A stretch of 53,514 nt of DNA from Triparma columacea. Lineage: Eukaryota; Sar; Bolidophyceae; Parmales; Triparmaceae. Position numbers and translations under genes: made by a program. The notes under the pieces were generated by a model. The model was not told the DNA's origin, ran no database searches, and saw only the letters and a list, made by a program, of their open reading frames with translations. This document shows, one piece after another, positions 21,077 through 30,994 of this stretch. The stretch covers positions 38,759 through 92,272 of the forward strand of contig BRYA01000208.1 of the NCBI GenBank assembly GCA_030267965.1, read 5' to 3'. Position 1 is the stretch's first letter. Every line of letters begins with the position of its first letter.

Positions 21077-21355
21077 GAGAAAAGAAATGTAGAGCAAAGA
21101 AAAAGAAAATATTTAGTTTTGGACAGGGTTAACTGTAACCCATTAATCTCTTTGCTCCTCTCCCCCCCCCTTTCCCCCACAGCACTGAGTATATTCATGG
21201 ATAACGACGGTTGCAGCTCCAGGATTGTGACGGAGGTGACGAGGAGATGGGGGGCTCCAAGTCAAAGAGGCAAAAAAAGGCCAGCCAAATTTATTGGAGC
21301 CAAATGGGCTGGCATCAAATCCTCTCAAATTGCTCAAAGTAGCTCAAAGTAGCGC
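21077..21355. other. Short intergenic spacer
   Basis: After a CCCCCACAG acceptor-like site (21181) an open stretch reads MDNDGCSSRIVTEVTRRWGA and ends at 21352. It has no recognisable family and no matching donor; it could be an alternative 3' exon of the receptor gene, the 5' UTR of the next gene, or chance. Confidence 0.25.
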
Positions 21356-23321
21356 ATGTTTATTCTAACTCAACTAACAATGCTTATACTACTTCAATTG
21401 ACCTCGTCGTTTAGATTCTATTCTACTAAAATGACTAAAATGACACCAAATAGTAGAATTCTACACTCCCTAATATCTCATCGACATCATCATCTGTCAC
21501 ATCATCCCATACACTCTAATGCCATACACAACAACCTACATACTACGTATCCCTCAAAACTAACATCAACGCAACTATCAATGCAACCAATAGAACAACC
21601 CAATACATCACCTACACCCAAAGAAGAAACACCCAAAGAGAGTGCCAAAATTGAGGACAATAAAGATGAGAATAAGTCACACACACGCACACAGGATGAA
21701 ACCCAAACCCAAACCCAGAACAAAGTACCAAGCAAATTCAAGCCCTACCCGTTCCCCTACCACCACACCTTCACATCAGTAGTACAATCAATAACAAACT
21801 TAGGCATGGGAGTGTGTAGAATAGAAATACCAGAAACTACAGAGATGCCGGAGGGAGAAGGTGAAGTTAAGAAGAGAAGGAGAAGGAGGGGGAAAGGGAA
21901 TGAGGGAATTGAAATTGATAAAACTGAGGGATTAGATAAGGGGGGAGGTGAGTTTGAAGAAACTAAAACAAAAAAGAGACGATTAACGGTGTACATCAAA
22001 CCTAAACCTCCCCACCCCCACCCCCAAGGTTGGGTTGTGTTCGTTCCCGGAGTAATCCCCGGCGAGACAATAACCGGGAGGATCTACCGGAACCATCTCA
22101 GATATTCCGACGCCGACCTTCTCTCCATAAACCTCCCCAGCCCTGATAGGGTTACACCGAAATGTAAGATTGAAGGATGTGGAGGATGTCAATATCAACA
22201 CTGGGATATAGGGGGACAAAGGAAATGGAAAATGAATCATGTTAAGGAACTTATGATTAGGATTGGTGGGATGGAGGAAGGGAAGGTGGAGGAAGTGGTT
22301 AGGGAATGTATTGGGACGGAAGAGGTTTACGGGTATAGGAGCAAGGTGAGAGGAAGATGATATTGACGTTTTGAACACTAAAAAAACCTCCACGAAAAAT
22401 GACTAACACAAACACACCATCACCACCACCACCACAACAAACTCTCCGTAGCTTACCCCCCACTACGACAGACCGCGTAAAACGGAGGAGGGTACCTGGG
22501 ATGTAGGTCCAATAGGCTTCCAAATGCGTAACCTGAGGAGGCTCATTGACGTTCCTCAATGCGTAATCGGTACCCCCGCAGTAAACAGGAAGTTGGAAGA
22601 AGTTAGAAAAGATGTGAAAGAGAAGGTGGTTAAGGGGGAATTGAGTAAAATGAATAAAGGGGCGACTATATTGTTAAGGGAGGATAGTAACGGTGACGTT
22701 GAAACCGACCATAACAAGTACATATCCGAGAATGTAGTCAGTGAATTAGGGGGGGAAATTAAGTTCGAGTTTAAGGCGGGGAACTTCTTTCAGAATAACC
22801 CGTTCATGATCGGACGGATGGTTGACTACGTACTATCTAAAGCCAAGGGCCTAGACGGTGGAGAGTGGAGGGCTGAGTATATGATTGACACGTACTGTGG
22901 GAGTGGGTTGTTCGCGGTTAGTGGGGGCGGGCTGTTTAAGGAGGTTTATGGGATTGAGGTTAATGAAAGAGCTATTGAGGAAGCTGAAAGGAACGCTGCG
23001 ATAAACGAGAAAACTAACGTTAAGTTCAAGATGGGGGAAGCTGAAAACATATTCAACGATGAGGAAGTTAAGGGACTTGACAGAAGTAAAACTACAGTCG
23101 TTATGGACCCACCTAGAAAAGGTAGCAGTCCCTCGTTCCTAAGGCAGCTGCTGCAATACAGACCGGAACGCATCGTCTACATGAGCTGCGGACCGGACAC
23201 GCAAGCAAGGGATACGAAGGTTTTGAGGGAAGGAGGGTATGAGGTTAGGGACATTCAACCGATGGATTTATTCCCGCAAACTAGACATATCGAATGCTGC
23301 GCTGTCTTTGATAGAGTTTAG
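21356..23321 (+). CDS. RNA (uracil-C5) methyltransferase, TrmA/RumA family
   Basis: Exons 21356..22345 and 22452..23321 join in phase 0 (AGCAAG|GTGAGA), giving 619 aa. The start has a hydrophobic signal (FILTQLTMLILLQLTSSFRF) and a long Asn/His/Thr/Lys-rich linker, consistent with a bipartite plastid leader. A TRAM-like beta-barrel (WVVFVPGVIPGETITGRIYR) and Fe-S cluster cysteines (CKIEGCGGCQYQHW) precede the SAM-dependent methyltransferase: IDTYCGSGLFAV (motif I), VVMDPPRKGSS (motif IV) and YMSCGPDTQARD with the catalytic Cys (usually SCNP, here SCGP), then HIECCAVF with the general base Glu. Members make m5U in tRNA T-loops or rRNA. Whether the target is plastid tRNA or rRNA cannot be told. 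A charged insertion (about residues 160-200) interrupts the TRAM region. Confidence 0.88.
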
Positions 23322-23415
23322 AGAGGGGGGAGGAGGATGGGACAAATTGGGGGGGGTGGGGGAAGAGAGAGTAAAAATGGAGGGGTGACATTATTGTATA
23401 TGTAATATTGTGAGA

Positions 23416-24138
23416 TTAATTTTTACCGGAGGGCTTGTCCCAGGGCATCTTGTCATTGTGAAAACCTGGGGTGGAAAACACTGACGACAGGTGGGATGCC
23501 TGAGCCTCTGCGGGTAAGGGGAAGGGGGGGGGAAGAAGTTACGTTTTTTAAGTTGGCGGGTGGGAAGGGGGGGGGGGAGAGAGAGGTTCTGGATAAGGGA
23601 GGGTTTCACAAACTCACCTGCACTCTCTAACTGGAATTCACCATAGTCAAGAAGCTGGGAGGGGGGGGGGGGAGGGGAGTGAGGTGAAAGTATATTACGA
23701 GGTGGAAAGAAGAAAGTTAGGAAGAGTGGAGCAGCGAGGGAAGATATATTGCATTAACGCACGCATGATGAATGCATATTCTGTACGTTAAGTAACCGCC
23801 CCACACCACCCTCCTCTCACCTCCCTTACAACATTGGGGTCAGTCTCATCTATATCCTTCTCATACGACTGACGTGTTTTTCGACGCACAAATTCAGCAC
23901 GATTTGACGTCGGCATACGCTTCGCCGCCCGAAACAGAGACCGGTAAAGAGACAGGGCACGAGGCCGGAGGAGAAGGTTGGAAATGTGCAGCCTCCCTAC
24001 CTCAATCGCACGATCACTAAAAGGAGTCGCCCTAAAATCTTCTCGTATACGACCAACAAGCCATGCGCGGCGCTCTGGGGTGGGCAACCGAGCAGATAAT
24101 CGGAGGAATTTTCTATAAAGAGCCCGACTTTCGGTCAT
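23416..24138 (-). CDS. Tandem LYR-motif (Complex1_LYR) protein
   Basis: Three exons (24138..23821, 23654..23618, 23507..23416) in consistent phase give 148 aa. Two LYR domains lie in one chain: ALYRKFLRLSARLP...R...RIREDFR (residues about 5-35) and SLYRSLFRAAKRMP...RAEFVRRKTRQSYE (about 66-95), the second followed by TDPNVVRELLDYGEFQLESA. LYR proteins are small mitochondrial helical proteins that bind acyl-ACP and serve Fe-S delivery or respiratory-complex assembly. The C-terminus ends MPWDKPSGKN. The downstream exons were placed by phase and by their continuation of the LYR helix. Without them the protein would end at 23788 in intron sequence. Another in-frame Met lies 7 codons upstream. Confidence 0.78.
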
Positions 24139-24922
24139 GCTGAGGTGTATTTGGATCAAATCAAAGTCGGAGATTAATTAATCTATATCAAAATGTACTA
24201 ACTGTAAACTAAACAGGCACAGATGCGCAAACTTGGCGAAAAAACCGCGTGCAGACGAGTTTTTTACTGAAATGATTTTGGTCAAAAAATTTTCGAGATT
24301 ATTCAAACTAACCTTAAACTGATATTTGAAACCAAATTTGCTTTTTTAATTGTATCAATCAATATGATACGAACAATAGTGATCGAAATAGGAAATCGAA
24401 CAAATATTAAGATACTTTATTTTTTTAAAAAATTATTGATGTTCACAAATATTATTGATTGAATGATTTTATGATTGAAAAACATCTTGTGTCAAAATTA
24501 AAGTTCAAATATTGAAAATTAAAAACACTATCACTAAGTTTTTATTTATTGTTTAATTTGAGTTATAATCATAAAGTGGTAATTAATGTGATTAAAATAT
24601 ATAAATTTGAAGATTCCAATTATGAAAACATAAATTAAGCCTCAAAATCAATTTGGTATAACGTGTGCGCAAACGGGCAGTATAAAACTGGCAGGCAGTT
24701 ATAGGGCCCGACTTAGACAGAATATTACGTTATTTCTGAGGAGGTGAGCGGGCTTGAGAGGAAATTTTCAATTTTGTTCATGATCAAAATCTTTGCACTG
24801 TAGGAATCCCTATACACAAAGCAAAATTATTATGTTTCTTTGTGAGAAGGATGTTCGTCATATTATATCATACAGGCCCCCCAAATAGCGGGTTTAAAGT
24901 TTCAATTTCCCCTGGGTCTCCT
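24139..24922. other. AT-rich gene-free island
   Basis: No gene is seen. A hand count of 24361-24660 gives 59 G+C in 300 bases (about 20%), against roughly half in most of the window. Edges are near 24180 and 24700. Short matching GCGCAAAC motifs occur at about 24222 and 24668 on either side. No TIRs, tRNA or open frame was found. Confidence 0.7.
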
Positions 24923-25840
24923 TCAATGTTTCTCCACAAACTCCGTGAGCCACTCGACTGCCGGTTTCGTTGGTCCGTACAGGTCCTTGACCGGTCCCCT
25001 GAAAAGCACTAGCGTGACATCTTCGTCCCCGCTGTCCTTGATGGCCCCGATGGCCTCCTCAAAGTCCTTACCGAAAACCACCTTCTTGGAACTGGGGCCG
25101 CAGACGCCGACGAGCTGGTCGCCGAACTGGATGCCGCCGTCCTTCATGGCAATCCCTTCGGGGGCGAGCTCGAACACGTAAACTCCCCCCGGGGAGAGGG
25201 TGGTGAGGACGTCGTTCTCCTCAAACACAATCCCCATGGGCTTGGGGAGAGTCACGGAGACGTAGTTGGAGGAGGACATGGAGTCGACGAACTCGGTATC
25301 CGAGGCGAGCTCCTTTGTGGAGTCTACATTCCAGCCCATCCAGCGGTCGATTGGGGTCTCCCTTTCCGAGTCAAGGTATGATTTCTCGAGGGCAGGGGCA
25401 CTGTTGGTGTTTGTGAAGGTAACGTGTTGACGGACGGGTTGTGATGTGTGAGTTTTGTGTGAGTGATGGGTGCATGAGGGTTATTGAGGGCTTGTTGTGA
25501 TTTGTTGGCGTTTGATGGGGTGTTTTGGGTTGGCTTGCGGATGAGCTGGTCGATTGAGGTGGATGAAGGTCTGTTTATTTGTGTTTGTTTCTGCTTGTTA
25601 TTTGTATATTATGAGATATATACAATCTTAGGTACATAATACTCACCTAAATGCCTCTTTCATTCCATCAAACAGTCCATTAAGCCTAGTTGAAGACCTC
25701 CAACCCACCACCTCCGTCTGAGGCCTGACTTGGCCCCAATTTATCCTATCACCCCTTACGCTACCCTTTGTTACTGTAGGATTGAATCCGCGAGTGTATG
25801 CAAGGGTTATTGATAAGATTAGTAGCGCTAAAATATTCAT
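24923..25840 (-). CDS. Plastid-targeted PDZ-like protein
   Basis: Exons 25840..25647 and 25400..24923 join in phase 2 (TTTAG|GTGAGT; CAACAG|TGCCCC), giving 223 aa. MNILALLILSITLAYTRGFN is a signal peptide followed by a Phe-containing junction (TRGF|NP), the pattern used for import into complex red plastids. The mature domain has a PDZ-like carboxylate loop (VSVTLPKPMGIVFEE), then GVYVFELAPEGIAMKDGGIQ and FGDQLVGVCG, the classic PDZ beta-strand plus G-D-x-L block, and ends with VTLVLFRGP. PDZ domains bind C-terminal peptides. Similar short plastid PDZ proteins occur in diatoms as far as I recall, with no assigned role. No protease domain is present. Confidence 0.75.
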
Positions 25841-25916
25841 TTTGAAGGTATTTTTGACAAGTTTAGTGGAACTCAATTTGGAGAACTTGGAGTCTTCAAC
25901 TATTTTTGGCTCAAAA
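25841..25916. promoter_or_regulatory. Very short divergent promoter
   Basis: Only 76 bp separate the start codons of the plastid PDZ gene (-) and the macro-domain gene (+). The 5' UTRs and core promoters must overlap or lie inside the opposing coding regions. No TATA box was identified. Confidence 0.5.
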
Positions 25917-26610
25917 ATGGATCCTCCTAGTAAAAAAATGAAATTTGACACCTCAGATGGTGGTGCAGAAGCCAACGAAACTCCTGAAACCCCGAATTCC
26001 CTTCAAATAGGCTCCACATCCACCACATCTATGAAATCCAATCCCACAGCCGAATCCTCCTCTTCTCACTCTTCTCCTGCCAATCTCCACCACGTCCGCG
26101 GCGACCTCCTCGCCCATGACGCCGACTACATTGTGCACCAGTGCAACTGCCGCACGACGCGCGCCATGGGCCTCGCCTACTCTCTGTTTGGCAGCTTTCC
26201 CCACGCCAACACTTACACGAAGCCCAGCGACCCGAAGCGCGTCCCGGGCACCCTTACGCTCCACGGCGGACCCGGGACGGGTCTACGTGGCGTAATCAAC
26301 CTGTACGGTCAGGACGCGCCCGGTAAGGTTTCACACCACACCACACCGGCGGCCGAGACCAAGGCGCAACGGTTGACGTGGTTCCAAAACGCGCTGCTGC
26401 AGCTCGCCGACGTACCGAACCTCAAGAGCGTGGCGTTCCCGCACGGCATTGGCTGCGGGCTGGCGGGAGGTTCGTGGACGCAGTACGAGGCGGCGCTGGT
26501 GGCATTTGCGGTGCTCACGCCGGAGACGGAGGTGTACATTGTGCAGATGCCGACGACGGCGCTCAAGGGGCAGCTGAAGCGGAGCAAGGCGGTGGGGCGG
26601 GGGCACTCTA

Positions 26611-26649
<39 letters not shown>

Positions 26650-28014
26650 CCACCACCACTTCCCGCCACAATGGCGCGCCCGCCACAATAAGCAACAAAA
26701 CTCTTGGAGACTTGAGACGAGAGCGAGAAGAACGAGCCGTCACGAAGGGGCGTCAATTGAATAAAACGCTTGACACTTCTCCAAAGTCAAAGGAAAGGAG
26801 TGACCCCAACAAATCAGTCACCATTGACTTAACTTCCGACAACGACGAAGACGATGACGATGACGACTACGCTGCGTCTGTTGCCCTCGCGAAAAAGCTA
26901 TCGCAACCTCCTTCCTCCTCCACCTCCGCAGACGAGGAGGCTGCCTTGGAGGCTGCCTCTCTTGCCCTAGCTCGCTCCCTGTCCCAGCATCATCCTTCCG
27001 CCGCCTCCTCCTCGTCCTCGGACGAAGCCGCCTCTCAAGCCCTGGCTCGCCGCCTGTCCCAAGAATTACAACCTCTGATCTCACCCTCCCTCCCCCAAAA
27101 TGCTCTTTATGCGCATTTAAAATCGGACGCCGATAACTACCGACGATCCTGCGAAGGCCCCCCAACAGCTCCCTGGACAACAATAACATCCTTCGACGGC
27201 ACTCAACAGCGTCTAAAACGCTCCCCGCATGGTTGGCGAGAAAATTATCCAGTCGAAGCTTGTACTGACCTCGAAATCCTCGCGCAGCTTCAAGATTTAG
27301 GATCCCCACCTCCCCCTAATGGAATAACAACCAACAAATCAAACGCAACGTTGATGCGTCTCCTATGTTCCTGGCGTAAACACGTCGTATCCACGAAACT
27401 AGAAACGAAAGCTCCCGGTGAGACAAGATTTAGATCGGGCACGATATGCACGAGCGAGCAAACGTGGCTCGGAAGGAAGACGGAGAAAGGAGGGATTATA
27501 GGTGTGGTCGCTGCGACCACCTCCACGGTCGACACCCTCCTTGCGATTCTCAACCTCAAAAATGAAGGTGCTAAGGCAACCAACGCCGGTGAGAGTATAG
27601 AGTTGGGATTGTGAGGATCAGCCTTTTGAACATGTCCAACTCGTTGTCTCGTATCTCGCTCGTTTTCTAACATCTACCAATTTCTCTTTTTTTATTTTCG
27701 CAACATTCGCAGGTTTCGCTATGTTAATCTGGCTGCGTCTTAACTTGGAGGGCGGTATAGCGGCTCCTGAAGGCGTAGTAGCTTTCGAGAAAAGATTGAA
27801 GGAAAGGAAGGAGACTGACCGTGACAGAGTTCAACGACTTGGTCACAACCACGCTGCTATAATAGCAGAAAAGCGACCAGGGTACAAACGTTTAACGGGT
27901 ATTGAATGCTTTGCTGGTTCGCCGTGGTATTGGGCATGCAAAGCCATTATCGAACGTAGACCCGTTCACAGAGACCTGAGACATGCTATTCTTGCGCGAG
28001 CTCATCTGCCGTGA
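25917..28014 (+). CDS. Macro-domain protein with SIM and UIM-like motifs
   Basis: Exons 25917..27588 and 27713..28014 join in phase 1 (GCCG|GTGAGA; CGCAG|GTTTCG), giving 657 aa. Residues about 58-228 are a macro domain: VRGDLLAHDADYIVHQCNCR, AMGLAYSLFGSFPHANTY, and FPHGIGCGLAGGSW, the loop that holds the ADP-ribose diphosphate in Poa1/ALC1/TARG1-type domains. A poly-Thr tract (233-248) follows, then VTIDLTSDNDEDDDD (301-315), a textbook SUMO-interacting motif, and three helices resembling ubiquitin-interacting motifs (about 317-330, 339-357, 369-383). The middle one (ALARSLSQ) keeps the conserved Ala and Ser; the outer two replace Ser by Lys or Arg. The C-terminal third is a conserved-looking unknown domain. 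A nuclear DNA-damage or chromatin role is inferred. An in-frame upstream ATG at 25782 overlaps the neighbour and is disfavoured. Confidence 0.78.
26611..26651. repeat. (ACA)n microsatellite in coding sequence
   Basis: About 13 ACA/CAA units encode the poly-Thr tract between the macro domain and the SUMO-interacting motif. Length polymorphism would stay in frame. Confidence 0.9.
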
Positions 28015-28207
28015 ATCATAGTCATTATTATGTCATACAATTACATTGTACAATTAAAAATTCGAACATTTCGCCACGTTTTGACGGAAGCTACTTTATT
28101 TTGTTGTCCGAAAACGTTAGAAAAAACGTCTCACAAGTGAATAATAGTAGGACTCCTCAGTGGACTTCTGCGGGGAAAGATTCAGATCGTCCCCAAATCT
28201 TCCCCAA

Positions 28208-29176
28208 ATGAAGCTCATCCTCCTACTCTCTGCACTCAGTACCGTCACCGCTGGTATTAATAGGCCCACATTGACGGTAAGTTAAAATATTAATATCCAC
28301 AACAACAGATTCCAAAATATTCCAACTATTTTTAGACATCACGCCCCGACACCACCACCAACTCTCCTCATTCACACCTCCCTCCCCATTTTATCACCCA
28401 CAATCTCACCATAATCTCACTTCTCCTCCCCCCCATACCTCCAGATCAACGTCTCGGATGGCTCCTTCACCTCCATCTCTTCCTCCATCTCCCCCACAAT
28501 ATCTCAATCCTCCACCTTCTCTCTCCCAGCTGGCTTAACGGCCTCAACCGCCGTCTCCGTTGCCCCAAAGCTCTCTAAAGACGTCACGGAAATGCTATCT
28601 TCCCTGTCGGGAACGGTTGGTCACACGTGCAAGTCGGTTAAAACCTCCTTCACTACCAAGTTCAAGGGCAAGGACATGGCCAATCCTACCTTCGTAGGGA
28701 AAATATCAGAATCCAAATCCCGCACCGCCCTCTCCCTCACCGCCTCCCCCACCTCCGTGTCCAAGCTTGACGGTTCAGTCGACTTCGACGTGTCCTCCTG
28801 CTCGTTCAACCTCTCCCCTCGTTATAGCTTCGCAGGCTCAGGCCCCGGCCTCGCCCTCTCAGCCTCCCGCGGCCCCACCAGCGTCGACGTCGACGTCAGC
28901 GAAGGAGACCAGAGCGTCAGCCTCACCCACGCCTACGACGATGAGAACACCTTCACCCCCACATACTCCTTCGGCTCTGGGGACTACGAGCTATCCTGGG
29001 AACACAAGCTTGGGGGGGACAACGGGATCACGACCAACTTTCAGAAGAGGGGAGTTGAGATGGTTTGGACCGACGGAGGGTGGGAGACAAACATCAAAGT
29101 CCCGATGGCCGTCTCCGGGAAGAGGGTTGACGTCGCTGGGACAGAGATTAGCATGAGGAAGACCATGAAATTCTAA
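28208..29176 (+). CDS. Secreted beta-rich protein, paralogue of the 41034 gene
   Basis: Exons 28208..28276 and 28445..29176 join in phase 0, giving 266 aa. Residues 1-16 (MKLILLLSALSTVTAG) are a signal peptide. The rest is rich in Ser/Thr/Val with alternating hydrophobic and polar residues (FDVSSCSFNLSPRYSFAG; ALSASRGPTSVDVDVSEGD), suggesting successive antiparallel strands as in a beta-barrel or beta-helix. The end WEHKLGGDNGITTNFQKRGV, EMVWTDGGWETNIKVPM, ISMRKTMKF aligns closely with the end of the protein at 41034-42437 (263 aa). The first intron sits at the equivalent place, just before I-x-V-x-DG-x-F. No family name is recognised. A membrane or plastid-envelope barrel is one possibility. 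Confidence 0.72.
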
Positions 29177-29383
29177 AAAGAGGGGGGACGAGGGGAGCGA
29201 GTAAATTAGGAGGGGTTGAGGTTCGATGCAGGGGGGTTAACTGCGGGGAAGGTAGATTTAAGCGAAAACCCGAGCCAAAAAAAAAATGTAATTTATACGG
29301 GCAAGACCCACCTAAGCAACTCGTGATGTTTCACTAGAGCCAAACCCATCTGCTTGTAAATTTACGCGCCTCGACCTAACTCC

Positions 29384-30739
29384 TTACCACATTCTCCAGC
29401 CAAACCCACCATACCCCCCGTATCCATCCAGGCTCGAAGTGAAGGTTACCTTGCCTTTCGCCCACGTGATCGTAACGTCCTTCACGTATGCATGCGAGTA
29501 GCGGAAGCTCTTGCCAGCCTTGGTTTTGCCGACCGCTGCGCACAGCTCCTCGTGGCTGAGATCGAAGGAGGCAGTGGCCCCAGGCTCCTTGATGAGCTCG
29601 GGGTGAGCCCGGCTGTTGGGCGAGAGGAACACCTCGCAGACCTCGTTCCAGTTAGCGAAGAGGCCAGAAGGGTAGGAGAACTTAAGAGCAGTCTGCTTGT
29701 AGTGCCCGATGTTACTCCTAATCGTGTCCCCGGCGCTCTTCTTCAGGCTCCGGATCCGCGCCTTCTTCTCCTTCTCGGCGCCGGCCTTCTCCTTCCTCTC
29801 CTTTGTGGCGGCCTGCTTCGCAGACTTGGCTTTCTCCTTCTCCAGCTGTTTCGCAGCCTTCGCCAGGGCGCGGTCTTCCTTGCTGAGCTTGACCTTCTTG
29901 CTCTTCGGTTCGCCGCTGTCCGCGACCTGCTCCTTCTTCTTCAACACATCCTCCATCTGTGTGCGGCGAGCGACGCGAGCGAATATGAGAGTGAGCGCTG
30001 GAGGCTGGGGGGGGGGGTGGAGGTGGAACCGCTCCGCAGCTGTTCACCCAGCATTCCCTGGGTTGGAGCTGCCGCCGCCGCCTCAAGCCCGTTCGCTATG
30101 AGCACTCACCCTCTGCTTGGACGCCTCCTTCACCGACTTCAGGCTTCTGCTAAGTCCCGGGAAGAGAGAAGAGAGAGAGGAGATAGTGGATTCGGGGATC
30201 TCGGACGCCGCAATCAGATCCGAAGCAGACGAGACGGACGTCCACAGGGTGGGAGAGAAAAAAGTGTTGTTGATGTTCAACTTGGAAGGCGCAGTGGTGA
30301 TCGACGTCGTGGAGGACATGGTGGTGGTCACCGAAGAGGGCGTCGAGGCGGTGGTGGGGGTCAGGCCGGGAGTGATGGCAGCAGCGGACCTCTTCTTAGA
30401 TAAGGGCGTCTTCGCAGCCGGCGCGACCGGCTGCTTCACTCCAGGGGTGAAGGCCCAATCATCCAGGTCAGGATCGAAGTAAACAGGATCGGCGAAGGCA
30501 CCGTCGGCGGAAACTACCTCAAGGTCGGAACCATTGCACCTCACGACGCAGGGGAACGTGCCCTCGCCCTCCCAGGTGACAGATATCATAGCGCCCTCGG
30601 AGATAGGCTTCGAGGTGCTCTCCTTCGGCTTCGGCTTCTCCTCTTCCTGCCCGAAGAGTTCAGGCCTCGTTTGCATCAATTCGAACATATCACCTCCATG
30701 CATGAGTGCCTCCTCTCTGAGTCTGGTAAGCTCGCTCAT
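29384..30739 (-). CDS. Lysine-rich protein with Tudor-like N-terminal segment
   Basis: Exons 30739..30110 and 29956..29384 join in phase 0 (CAGAGG|GTGAGT; CACACAG|ATGGAG), giving 400 aa. Residues about 45-100 (GAMISVTWEGEGTFPCVVRC, VYFDPDLDDW) look like a small beta-barrel of the Tudor/agenet kind. A Ser/Thr-rich linker is followed by a basic coiled-coil stretch (KLSKEDRALAKAAKQLEKEK on to KERKEKAGAEKEKKARIRSL), and then a C-terminal domain (ALKFSYPSGLFANWNEVCEV; SYAYVK-like VKDVTITW; YGGYGGFGW). A nuclear role is likely from composition only, and the Tudor call is tentative. The starts of this gene and RRP15 are 255 bp apart and divergent. Confidence 0.65.
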
Positions 30740-30994
30740 GACAAAGAGTGAGGTAATAAAGGAATAAGTAGAGGTTTAAGTTGTGGTAGTACAGTAGATG
30801 GGGTCTGTAATGTGTAATAAGATCGAATATAGATAAGATTGAATGGAGAGATTCCCTTATGGTTATAACTGTTTGGGTTGTGTTGTTTGAAGTGTCCCTT
30901 CCCTCCATTCGGATTCCGGATCGAATCCAAATCCATCTCAGAGATCGAGCTTGCTGTGCTTTCCACCCAACCAAATCCTCATTTTGTTCTACTA

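Noticed and set aside
26309..27309. Minus-strand open frames with poly-Val or poly-Cys tracts opposite the macro-domain gene
   Set aside because: They are the complement of the ACA repeat and GC-rich coding sequence.
29200..29383. Possible tRNA T-loop (GGTTCGATGC)
   Set aside because: No acceptor or anticodon stems could be paired around it.
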